13,624 nucleotides of DNA from Minisyncoccota bacterium. GTDB lineage: Bacteria > Patescibacteriota > Minisyncoccia > JAHIHE01 > JAGLIN01. Below the pieces are notes generated by a model. That model did no database searches. It was given only the letters and a program-made list of their open reading frames with translations, and had not been told where the DNA came from. Shown one piece after another: positions 6,803-13,624 of the stretch. The position numbers were made by a program, and so were the translations under genes. The stretch's first letter is position 1. The number at the start of each line of letters is the position of its first letter. Where the stretch lies: positions 1 through 13,624 of the forward strand of contig JAGLSJ010000009.1 of the NCBI GenBank assembly GCA_023270095.1, in the 5' to 3' direction.

Positions 6803-6831
6803 ATTATAGCTTAAAATCGCATCTTAGGCAA
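6803..6831 (-). promoter_or_regulatory. sigma70-type promoter of ftsK
   Basis: Read on the minus strand, TTGCCT (6831-6826) and a perfect TATAAT (6808-6803) are separated by exactly 17 bases. Transcription would start near 6796, giving a leader of about 25 bases before the ftsK ATG at 6771. The -35 abuts the T tract of the terminator at 6830-6872, so the upstream transcript ends just where this promoter begins. This is the best promoter match in the window. Confidence 0.7.
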
Positions 6832-6872
6832 AAAAAGAAAGATGTCCTTTTGTTAAAAATTAATCTTTCTTT
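6830..6872 (-). terminator. intrinsic terminator downstream of the 122-residue membrane protein gene
   Basis: On the minus strand AAAGAAAGAT and ATCTTTCTTT (plus-strand 6863-6872 and 6834-6843) form a perfect 10-bp stem around a 19-base loop, and T residues follow (6833-6830). The stem is AT-rich and the loop is large, so termination may be weak. The location, 83 bases after the stop at 6955 and immediately before the ftsK promoter, supports the call. Confidence 0.55.
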
Positions 6873-6954
6873 ATAATATTTTATTATGTCTGACAAAATT
6901 TATTCTTTCAAAATAAAAGTTGTGCATCCTCTTCCAATTTTATCACGCTCATCA

Positions 6955-7323
6955 CTATTTCACCTTCATCTCGTCAACCAACATATTTAATAACTCCTTA
7001 ACAATTCCTTGCGCTTCTGTTTCGTCTTCACTGTCAATAAATTTTTTCCACTGAGAAAGGATTTCTTCATTGCCTAATTCACGAACTGAATTTTCTAATT
7101 GTAATCTTATTTCAAAATCAATTTCTCCCTCTCCTGAGTTTAGAACTTCTTCAACAAAAAGTTCGGTGAAATCGATGACTTTTATATTCTCTTGATAACT
7201 TGCAATAGTTGTTTTGGTTTGATCAAGCTCTTTTTTTGTTTGTGAATAATTGAATGCGAAAAATAGAGTTAAAGCAAAAAACGTTAGAACTGTGATTACG
7301 AAAATTATTTTTTGTTTTCTCAT
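6955..7323 (-). CDS. small membrane-anchored protein with coiled coil, unknown function
   Basis: A 122-residue protein. A basic start (MRKQKI) leads into a hydrophobic helix at about 6-24 (IFVITVLTFFALTLFFAF), probably an uncleaved signal anchor with the rest outside the membrane; no lipobox cysteine is present. Residues about 26-50 (YSQTKKELDQTKTTIASYQE) have coiled-coil character, and the acidic, helical remainder (51-122) contains FVEEVLNSGEGEIDF and a helical C-terminus. I recognise no family. It lies between the giant surface-protein gene and ftsK on the same strand. A palindromic repeat separates it from the former and a terminator plus promoter from the latter, so it is probably its own transcription unit. 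No Shine-Dalgarno sequence precedes its ATG. Confidence 0.7.
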   Translation of the reverse strand: MRKQKIIFVITVLTFFALTLFFAFNYSQTKKELDQTKTTIASYQENIKVIDFTELFVEEVLNSGEGEIDFEIRLQLENSVRELGNEEILSQWKKFIDSEDETEAQGIVKELLNMLVDEMKVK

Positions 7324-7388
7324 TGATTTTGTTTTATTGGTTTAAATATAAAAATAATAGTTTTTTATTATTAATCCTAACCATCCCC

Positions 7389-7492
7389 GTCATCCTGAAC
7401 GAGAATGAAGGATCCCGTATTTAATTTCATATAACTTTATAACACAGCCTCACTTGCATAGGCTCGGGATTCTTCGTTCCACTCAGAATGAC
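7389..7492. repeat. palindromic TIR-flanked intergenic repeat, copy 2
   Basis: This 104-bp element begins GTCATCCTGAACG (from 7389) and ends CACTCAGAATGAC (to 7492). The outer 28-29 bases of each end are imperfect inverted copies: GTCATCCTGA pairs with the complement of TCAGAATGAC, and GGATCCCG (7410-7417) with CGGGATTC. A small hairpin, AGCCT (7446-7450) with AGGCT (7460-7464), lies inside. It fills most of the 198-bp gap between the giant surface-protein gene and the 122-residue gene. It may also act as a weak transcription barrier after the giant gene, since no other terminator is visible there. Confidence 0.65.
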
Positions 7493-7521
7493 CAATAAAC
7501 ACAGAGTAACAACAAAACAAC

Positions 7522-10500
7522 CTATTTCTTTTTCACCCTCATCCTTCTTCCTTCGACAACGGCGATAAACAAAATAGTAACAAAAAGTATTGAAGAGAAA
7601 CCATATTTTTCAAACAAATTTTCTTGTTTTTGCAGTTCAATATTAAAATGTATTCCTTCTCCTTCTCGCACATTAAAGTGATCTCCTTTGTATGGAAGAT
7701 AATCATCGGCTTGAACTGTGAGATAATAAGTTCCTTCTGGAACGAGGAAAGAGTATTCTCCAGTATCGTCAGTTATTTGAGGATTAATTTGTTCATAGTC
7801 TTCTGCTTTCCAAAGTTCATACTGATTTGTTTCGGGATTTAACTTATATATAGAAACATTAACATTGGGGATTCTCGCCTTAACCCCATCAGACTCTACT
7901 CGATAAACATACCCCTCCGGATCAACCACAGTGATAAGCCTAAGCTCTTTGGAGCCGAGAGTTTCGTCTTCATAGTCAATGATAGTAATGATCTCGTATT
8001 GTCCTTTGACTTTTGGAGCTTCAATGGAAGTTGAGTAGATTCCGTTTTTATCAGGGCCAGTGTAGGCAAATTTATGCACCACAAATTCCTCTTGCATATT
8101 TGTGCTTGCCTGAGCTTGGGAAATAGATGAAAGAGATTTAATCTTTTCCAAAAGAGATCTCATTTCTGATGCTTCTTGTTTACCATTAGATTTTAAAACT
8201 AAGTATCCTTGAACATCTTTTGCTTGATGTTCTGGTTTGACGGATAGTTTAATGTCCTGACCTGAGACAACATAAATTGCTTGTTCGGTATTTCCTTTTT
8301 TATTAATCGTCAAATTAATTCCTAACTTAATCTTATCTTCAATAGCTTTGGCGAAGACAATTTCAGTTGGGATATTTTCATCTTCTTGAGGCTGAGAAAG
8401 CGCAAACTTTGCGGACTGTAGTCGGTCTATATCTTCCATCTTGTCAATTCCCAGCTTTTCAAAAGTGTTTTTGAGTTTAGGGAATTTTTCGGTAATCATT
8501 ACAATGTCTTTTGGTAATTGGGAAGAGATAGGATTAAGAGAAACAAGGTCCCAGTTTCCTTGCATAGAATTTGGAGCGTTTTTAGAAATGATTTCTTCTT
8601 TTTGTTCTGTGACTTCTTCGTCTAAATTTTCATCAGTTATTGGGATTTCATCTTCTAGGGTTTCATTTTCATCATCACTTATATCATTTATTTCTTCATC
8701 TTCTATGTTTATATCTTCTTCGACTTGATCTATTGGTTCTGTCTCATCTTCTTCGACTTCTCTTTTAATTATTTCTTTTTCTTGCACAGTAAAAGTTACT
8801 AAGCTGGAAGTTTCATTTCCTGCCTCATCTTCTGCTGTGATTTTAAGATTATATAATCCCAAAGAAAGATCGTTGAGTCTAATTGACCAATAACCATTAT
8901 TATCAACTTTGTCTGTGCTGATTAAGTTATCATTAAGGTTGAAAGTGATTTGAGTATAAGGCTCTGATGTTCCATAAATCAGGATACTTTCACCTTGATT
9001 ATATAAATCTTGCCGGGTGTTGATTGTCAATCCTGGAGCTTGAGTGTCAAAAATAATATCGTCAAAAACTGTTTTAGATGCTACTCCATATTTAGTATAG
9101 AATTTTACATAGACAGTACACGCTTCGTAGGAATGAGACAGTGCTTCATCTCTACTTCCGTCAGAACAATCATCCGACAACTCCCACTCAATTTCTTCTT
9201 GATATGGAACTTGCGCGGCTCCAATGAAATCTTCTGTATTGGAAATTGCTACCCTGGCTGTATCAGATCCAGCGTTGAATTTCAAATTTACTGTCTTATT
9301 GTTTGAATATTTGTCGCCATTATTAATTGTTACGGCAAAGTCTGCTGTTGGATTACCAACCGTTGGATTTACTGGCGGATTCGAAACAGACGGGGGAAAA
9401 CCGAGAACGCAATTTTGAGTGGAAAAACTTGTCGAGCTAAAAACAGTTTCAACCGCATCATCGTTTCTAGATTTAATCTGAAAAGAATATTCTATCGAAC
9501 AACTTAGACTAGAAGAAACCCAAGAAGTGCCAGTTATCCATCCTGAATTAGTTCCTGCCGTAGCGTTTTCAATGTAATATTCTGTGCCTGCTGGATTGGA
9601 ATTAGCGTTCCAAGAAGCTGTGATTTGAGATTGAGAATCAGCTACAAAAGTTAAGTTTGCAGGGATATTGGCAAGCGTATAAAGAGCAGATGAATTTGCC
9701 GAAGCGTCTGATTCACCAGTATCAGTTCTGAAGCTGTGGATGTGAGCTGCATATTGAGTATTGGGAGTCAATCCTGTCACTTGATAAGTTTCCAGGTTTG
9801 CGGTGATATCATCGACATCCGTACCACTTCCTGTAGTAAAGTCTAATCGGAATGATTCTTCAAAAGCGGAGTTGTCTGTCCAGTTAAATGTCATTTCTGT
9901 AGATGAATCAGCGGTGGATGTTCCAATCGTAGGAGATGAAGCGGTTGTATAAATTTCAGTTGATTCTGATGAATAAGCAGAAAGAAGTTCTGAATTGGTG
10001 GCAGTGGATCCGACATGGGATTTGATTTTGAATTTATAGTTATGATTGGCAGTTGAAGTGTAGGCATAACTTTCGATGTTTGCTCCGACAGTGTTTGCGC
10101 TGGGAGTGATTTCTGCGTATGCTCCCCCATCGATGGAAACTTCAATTCGGAAACCATCTTCATAATCAGAAGTGTCTGTCCAATTGACTGTGATTTCAGT
10201 ATTGGAAACAAAAGCAGGCGTGCCAATGGTTGGAGCAGTCGGAGTGGTATATTCATAGTTTGAACTTGCATAAGCAGAATAAATAGAATCAGGAGTTTCT
10301 GATCTTGCTTGCCAACGATATCGGGAGTTTGCAAAAACACTTGTGGAATCTGTTTGAGGAGATGATTCAAAAGTACCTAAATCTGTTTCATAAGTGACGG
10401 TGCAATTGGCATTTGAGCATCTTTGAATTCGGTGTGTGTCTTCCACTGAAGCGGTGTCGGTGTAGCTGACTGAAAATTGAGTATCACTGGCATATGTTCC

Positions 10501-13500
10501 AGTAATATTTGATGGAGTTCCAGCAGTGGTGTAGTGAATGACAGAGTCTTCAGAATATCCCGCTGAATTTCCAATTGTGTTATATGCTCTTACTTGATAT
10601 TGATATCTTTCATCAGCCTCTGGAGGATCGGCTGGGTTGTTGGTGGAGTTATCAATGAAAGAAGTGGCATCAGCGCTGGCAGTTCCAATTTGAGAATACG
10701 CTCCAAAGCCTGAACCCGTGTCAGTTTTTCTTTCAATTTTATATCCTGATTCCACTGTGGAATTATCCTGCCAAGTGATCGTAAATTGCGTATCTGAATT
10801 TCTGGAAGCAGAAACTGAAGCAGGATCTGCTGGAATGCCTAGAATGGAGATGTTGTCTGTGCCGGTTGAAGATCCATTAGTGGCGGTGATAGTCACAGAT
10901 GGTTGTTCTGTGATATTGGTTATAGTGAGATTGTCTGTATAAATTCCATCATCTGTGAAATTAGTGCTGGTGATTGTGATTGGAGAAACGATTCCGCTTT
11001 GATTGACAGTGAGAGTCGTGTCGCCCGTCACTGTTGTCGTGGTGTTATTATATGCATCTCGAGATGTAATTGTTGTCGAAAATGCTGAGCCCGAATCAGA
11101 ACTAGCGGGAGCATCAACGAGAAAGTTTTCCAGAACTGCTGATGAAACCGTCACAGAAAGATTAGTGTCGGTCACATCATTAATATCCGTGGTGATGGTG
11201 GCAACTTCAGCTTTGTATAGTTTCAAATCGCAAGTGACAACTCCATTGGTAAAAGTTAAAGTGGTTGCAGATCCAAAATCAATGTCTGCTGAGTCTTTAT
11301 CAGTACAAGTCGGCGTGGTTGAATTAGGAGAATCATTAGCGCCAGAAAAAATAACTGCTTTATCTCCGGTGAATGAAGTAATAGTGCTTCCTAATACATC
11401 TTTAGTGGTAATGGTGATGGTCTGACTTGCTCCTGCAGTTTGCGCTACGCTTCCTGTGACAGCTACTTCATAAACTTGTTCAGATGAGAGGGTGTGGAAA
11501 GTAGATGGAGAGTTTTGATTATTATATTCAGTCAAAATCCAATCAGCTGAGCGAGCAGTATTTGAAATGCGCACTTCGTCGATTTGGCCATTACCATAAT
11601 GATCTGCTCTACCAATTCGGAAAATATCAGTTCCTATATTTATTGGAAAACTATAACTTCCTGATGTATCTTGAACTCCATTGACATACCAAGTCCAAGT
11701 AGTTCCTTCATATCTAAATAAAAAATGATTCCAGCTTGTAGTTAATGCTCCTGTATTACTTGAAAGAGTAATAATATTTCTTTTATATCTTATTGTTCCA
11801 TCGTTACTATAAAATATAATATATCCATCTGCAGTAGCAGAGTCACCTTTGTAAACTACCCCTGGATATGTATTAGCAAAGCTTTCCATTTTATACCAAA
11901 ATTCAATGCTAAAATCTCCGTTTAATCTCAAGTCTTCATCATTCCCCGCATCCACATAATCATCAGTACCATCGAAATCTAAGCTCCCGTCAATTTGTCC
12001 TACGACTTGATCGTCGCTAGTCATCGTTCCTCCTGATGTTCCATTGTTAGAATATTGGGTGGAGTCGATGGATTGTGGGGCACCTGTTGATGGATCTTCA
12101 GAGAGATGTTGAACCATTTTGTGATTGGAATCCCAGACTACGGTGGGGTTTTGTTGGGAAGTAATGGAGGCGTTGCCGTAGTACATATATATTATGGTAT
12201 CGTCGTTGTAATCTAGAGTGGGAAGTTTGACCCAAGCTTGAAGTTCTCCTGTGGCGGAAGTATAGCTTTCAATTTCATGAGCAAGTTTGTCGTTTTGAGT
12301 TGCTGTTGACCAGTTTGTTGCTGATGTTGTGAAAAGAATATCATCTCCATCTGCTTGAGCATTTGCTGCCAAGTGTGAATCTGTAGGAAGATTAATGAGT
12401 ACTGGGAAGTTAGTGAGGTCTAAACTTCCTGAGACTTTGGTGTTGTCTATGATAATTGCTTTTCGATATGACCAAGCTGAAAGATTAGCAGGAGATTGCA
12501 CTTCTTCAATGCCAAGAGAATAAAACTCTGTGGGAGTTGATTGATTATTATACTCAGTAGCAATCCAGTCAGCAGAGCGGGCTGTGTTTGAGATACGGAC
12601 TTCGTCGATGGAGCCCTGGAAATAATTACCACCAGTTCCACCAATTTTAGTAACCACTGCAGATATATCCATAGGTCCAGTAAATGTATCCTGATCATCA
12701 ATAATATTATCGATATACAACTTTGCATTATTTGAACCAGAATCTTTATTATAAGTAAATGCAAAATGATGCCAGCTATTTAATACAAGGTCCGTGCTAG
12801 AACCAACATATTTTGAAACTCCATCAATTCTAAATCTTATCATTATATCAGACTTACCAGTACTATTGTATATAATGGTATCACTTTTATCATAAATTCT
12901 ATCATAAGCAACACTCAAACGATTCATATTTATCCACCCACTAACCGTAATCTCATCCGTAATATCCAAACTACTATCATTCCCCGCATCCACACAATCA
13001 TCAGTCCCATCAAAATCCAAACTCCCATCAATCTGTCCTGTGACTTGATCACCTGAGGTCATCGTGCCATTTGACGTGCCATCGTTAGAATATTGAGTAG
13101 AGTCAATTGATTGGGGGGCTCCTGTTGAAGGATCTTCTGAGAGATGCTGAACCATCTTATGATTTGAATCCCAGACTACGGTGGGGTTTTGTTGGGAAGT
13201 AATGGAGGCGTTGCCGTAGTACATATATATTATGGTATCGTCGTTGTAATCTAGAGTGGGAAGTTTGACCCAAGCTTGAAGTTCTCCTGTGGCGGAAGTA
13301 TAGCTTTCAATTTCATGGGCTAGTTTGTCATTTTGAGTTCCTGATGTCCAAGTTGTGGCGCTTGTGGTGAAAAGAATATCATCTCCATCTGCTTGAGCGT
13401 TTGAGGCAAGGTTTGTGTCTGTGGGGAGATTGATAAGAATTGGGAAATTTGAAAGGTCTGAACTTCCTGAGACTTTAGTGTTGTCTATGGTAATTGCTTT

Positions 13501-13624
13501 TCGATATGACCAAGCTGAGAGATTAGATGGAGATTGTATCTCTTCAATGCCAAGAGAATAAAATTCTGTTGGTTCTGATTGATTATTATACTCTGTAGCA
13601 ATCCAATCTGCTGATCGAACAGTG
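7522..13624 (-). CDS. giant modular surface protein (DUF2341, LamG, Ig-like, FN3), 5' end outside window
   Basis: The frame is open from the TAG at 7522 to the window edge, at least 2033 residues. The in-frame ATG at 13224 lies inside a repeat (MYYGNASITS) and is not the start. Numbering residues from that ATG, the order is: DUF2341+LamG unit I (to 228); unit II (249-570); two Ig-like domains (585-697, 698-796); five FN3 domains (798-1270); an Ig-like module with NNGDKYSNNKTVNL and ISNTEDF (about 1280-1395); another Ig-like domain (1396-1481); a D/E-rich linker (1483-1548); an unclassified part (1555-1765); a carboxypeptidase-regulatory-like domain (1768-1867, with GEYSFLVPEGTYYL); a membrane helix (1876-1891); and the tail GRRMRVKKK. 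There is no LPXTG motif, so anchoring is by the C-terminal helix. It is probably an adhesin reaching out to a host cell or glycan. Confidence 0.92.
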   Translation of the reverse strand, partial: TVRSADWIATEYNNQSEPTEFYSLGIEEIQSPSNLSAWSYRKAITIDNTKVSGSSDLSNFPILINLPTDTNLASNAQADGDDILFTTSATTWTSGTQNDKLAHEIESYTSATGELQAWVKLPTLDYNDDTIIYMYYGNASITSQQNPTVVWDSNHKMVQHLSEDPSTGAPQSIDSTQYSNDGTSNGTMTSGDQVTGQIDGSLDFDGTDDCVDAGNDSSLDITDEITVSGWINMNRLSVAYDRIYDKSDTIIYNSTGKSDIMIRFRIDGVSKYVGSSTDLVLNSWHHFAFTYNKDSGSNNAKLYIDNIIDDQDTFTGPMDISAVVTKIGGTGGNYFQGSIDEVRISNTARSADWIATEYNNQSTPTEFYSLGIEEVQSPANLSAWSYRKAIIIDNTKVSGSLDLTNFPVLINLPTDSHLAANAQADGDDILFTTSATNWSTATQNDKLAHEIESYTSATGELQAWVKLPTLDYNDDTIIYMYYGNASITSQQNPTVVWDSNHKMVQHLSEDPSTGAPQSIDSTQYSNNGTSGGTMTSDDQVVGQIDGSLDFDGTDDYVDAGNDEDLRLNGDFSIEFWYKMESFANTYPGVVYKGDSATADGYIIFYSNDGTIRYKRNIITLSSNTGALTTSWNHFLFRYEGTTWTWYVNGVQDTSGSYSFPINIGTDIFRIGRADHYGNGQIDEVRISNTARSADWILTEYNNQNSPSTFHTLSSEQVYEVAVTGSVAQTAGASQTITITTKDVLGSTITSFTGDKAVIFSGANDSPNSTTPTCTDKDSADIDFGSATTLTFTNGVVTCDLKLYKAEVATITTDINDVTDTNLSVTVSSAVLENFLVDAPASSDSGSAFSTTITSRDAYNNTTTTVTGDTTLTVNQSGIVSPITITSTNFTDDGIYTDNLTITNITEQPSVTITATNGSSTGTDNISILGIPADPASVSASRNSDTQFTITWQDNSTVESGYKIERKTDTGSGFGAYSQIGTASADATSFIDNSTNNPADPPEADERYQYQVRAYNTIGNSAGYSEDSVIHYTTAGTPSNITGTYASDTQFSVSYTDTASVEDTHRIQRCSNANCTVTYETDLGTFESSPQTDSTSVFANSRYRWQARSETPDSIYSAYASSNYEYTTPTAPTIGTPAFVSNTEITVNWTDTSDYEDGFRIEVSIDGGAYAEITPSANTVGANIESYAYTSTANHNYKFKIKSHVGSTATNSELLSAYSSESTEIYTTASSPTIGTSTADSSTEMTFNWTDNSAFEESFRLDFTTGSGTDVDDITANLETYQVTGLTPNTQYAAHIHSFRTDTGESDASANSSALYTLANIPANLTFVADSQSQITASWNANSNPAGTEYYIENATAGTNSGWITGTSWVSSSLSCSIEYSFQIKSRNDDAVETVFSSTSFSTQNCVLGFPPSVSNPPVNPTVGNPTADFAVTINNGDKYSNNKTVNLKFNAGSDTARVAISNTEDFIGAAQVPYQEEIEWELSDDCSDGSRDEALSHSYEACTVYVKFYTKYGVASKTVFDDIIFDTQAPGLTINTRQDLYNQGESILIYGTSEPYTQITFNLNDNLISTDKVDNNGYWSIRLNDLSLGLYNLKITAEDEAGNETSSLVTFTVQEKEIIKREVEEDETEPIDQVEEDINIEDEEINDISDDENETLEDEIPITDENLDEEVTEQKEEIISKNAPNSMQGNWDLVSLNPISSQLPKDIVMITEKFPKLKNTFEKLGIDKMEDIDRLQSAKFALSQPQEDENIPTEIVFAKAIEDKIKLGINLTINKKGNTEQAIYVVSGQDIKLSVKPEHQAKDVQGYLVLKSNGKQEASEMRSLLEKIKSLSSISQAQASTNMQEEFVVHKFAYTGPDKNGIYSTSIEAPKVKGQYEIITIIDYEDETLGSKELRLITVVDPEGYVYRVESDGVKARIPNVNVSIYKLNPETNQYELWKAEDYEQINPQITDDTGEYSFLVPEGTYYLTVQADDYLPYKGDHFNVREGEGIHFNIELQKQENLFEKYGFSSILFVTILFIAVVEGRRMRVKKK
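9415..10833 (-). repeat. five tandem FN3 domains within the giant protein
   Basis: Five diverged fibronectin type III domains are at residues about 798-900, 902-994, 996-1094, 1096-1184 and 1186-1270 (numbered from 13224). Each carries a tryptophan or tyrosine strand motif: FTITWQDNS, FSVSYTDTA, ITVNWTDTS, MTFNWTDNS and ITASWNANS. A late Y-x-Y/F-x-I/V strand follows in most of them, such as YQYQVRA and YKFKIKS. The copies differ strongly, unlike the young DUF2341-LamG units upstream. FN3 arrays usually act as spacers that hold a binding domain away from the cell. Confidence 0.8.
11515..12480 (-). repeat. DUF2341-LamG unit II
   Basis: Starts at SAWSYRKAIIIDNTKVSG (from 12480), the typical DUF2341 opening, and runs through WVKLPTLDYNDDTIIYMYYG into a concanavalin-like LamG domain (QIDGSLDFDGTDDYVDAGND to IDEVRISNTARSADW). 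The repeat period from unit I to this unit is 1038 bp (346 codons). Its first half is nearly the same as unit I, whereas the LamG core (about 11590-11935) is very different in sequence. Confidence 0.85.
12541..13518 (-). repeat. DUF2341-LamG unit I
   Basis: Starts at SAWSYRKAITIDNTKVSG (from 13518) and ends at IDEVRISNTARSADW...TEYNNQ. It has the same two-part layout as unit II, exactly 1038 bp upstream in the gene. Bases 13166-13317 are identical to 12128-12279 in unit II. The LamG core holds an extra cysteine (DDCVDAGND, where unit II has DDYVDAGND). Confidence 0.85.
13519..13624 (-). repeat. tail of a third, upstream LamG unit
   Basis: Read from 13623, the peptide begins TVRSADWIATEYNNQSEPTE and continues FYSLGIEEIQSP, nearly the same as the end of unit I (TARSADWIATEYNNQSTPTE). 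This shows that at least one more LamG unit precedes those visible and that the array continues beyond the window. Confidence 0.8.

Noticed and set aside
9010..11425. Several plus-strand open frames of 60-140 residues opposite the giant gene
   Set aside because: They overlap the giant gene fully, show no recognisable domains and carry low-complexity V/S/T composition typical of antisense frames to FN3/Ig-like coding DNA.
13222..13224. ATG as the start of the giant surface-protein gene
   Set aside because: The same frame continues without a stop to the window edge and encodes the missing half of a DUF2341 domain (SAWSYRKAIT... at 13518). The ATG is an internal methionine of the repeat.

Overview
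The window looks like a chromosomal segment of a Patescibacteria (Candidate Phyla Radiation) bacterium. The reasons are: AT-rich DNA; Shine-Dalgarno-free starts on every gene whose start is visible; a ribosomal protein S6 with a long lysine/glutamate tail; compact versions of widely conserved gene clusters; and a giant DUF2341/LamG/FN3 surface protein of a kind common in that group. The code is standard in use: long genes contain no in-frame TGA and tryptophan is TGG. None of the ten visible stop codons is TGA (six TAA, four TAG). Taxonomy is inference; there is no rRNA or tRNA here.

Left part, plus strand (1-2131): the last 19 codons of the GTPase gene ychF, a small tail-anchored membrane protein, then rpsF (S6), ssb and rpsR (S18). 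This ychF-rpsF-ssb-rpsR order is the same as in Bacillus subtilis. A sigma70-like promoter and a composite RNA hairpin lie ahead of rpsF and may form an autoregulatory leader. A strong hairpin with A and T tracts on its two sides (2151-2185) ends this transcript and also the converging recA transcript.

Middle part, minus strand (2215-7323): in transcription order a small membrane-anchored protein of unknown function, ftsK, a RodZ-like membrane HTH protein, and recA. FtsK-RodZ-RecA appears to be a shortened form of the spoIIIE...ymfM-pgsA-cinA-recA cluster of Firmicutes. A terminator and the ftsK promoter (TTGCCT-17-TATAAT) sit back to back upstream of ftsK. A 305-bp gap before recA holds a TIR-flanked palindromic repeat, a second hairpin and a degenerate SOS-box-like sequence.

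Right part, minus strand (7522-13624): one giant surface-protein gene fills 6.1 kb and runs off the window edge, so its start is outside. From N to C the visible 2033 residues contain at least two complete DUF2341+LamG units and the tail of a third, two Ig-like domains, five FN3 domains, two further Ig-like modules, an acidic linker, an unclassified region, a carboxypeptidase-regulatory-like domain, one membrane helix and a basic tail. Two units share a perfectly identical 152-bp tract inside otherwise diverged repeats, while their LamG cores are very different. That pattern suggests gene conversion and cassette-like diversification of an adhesin. A second member of the palindromic repeat family lies just downstream of this gene.
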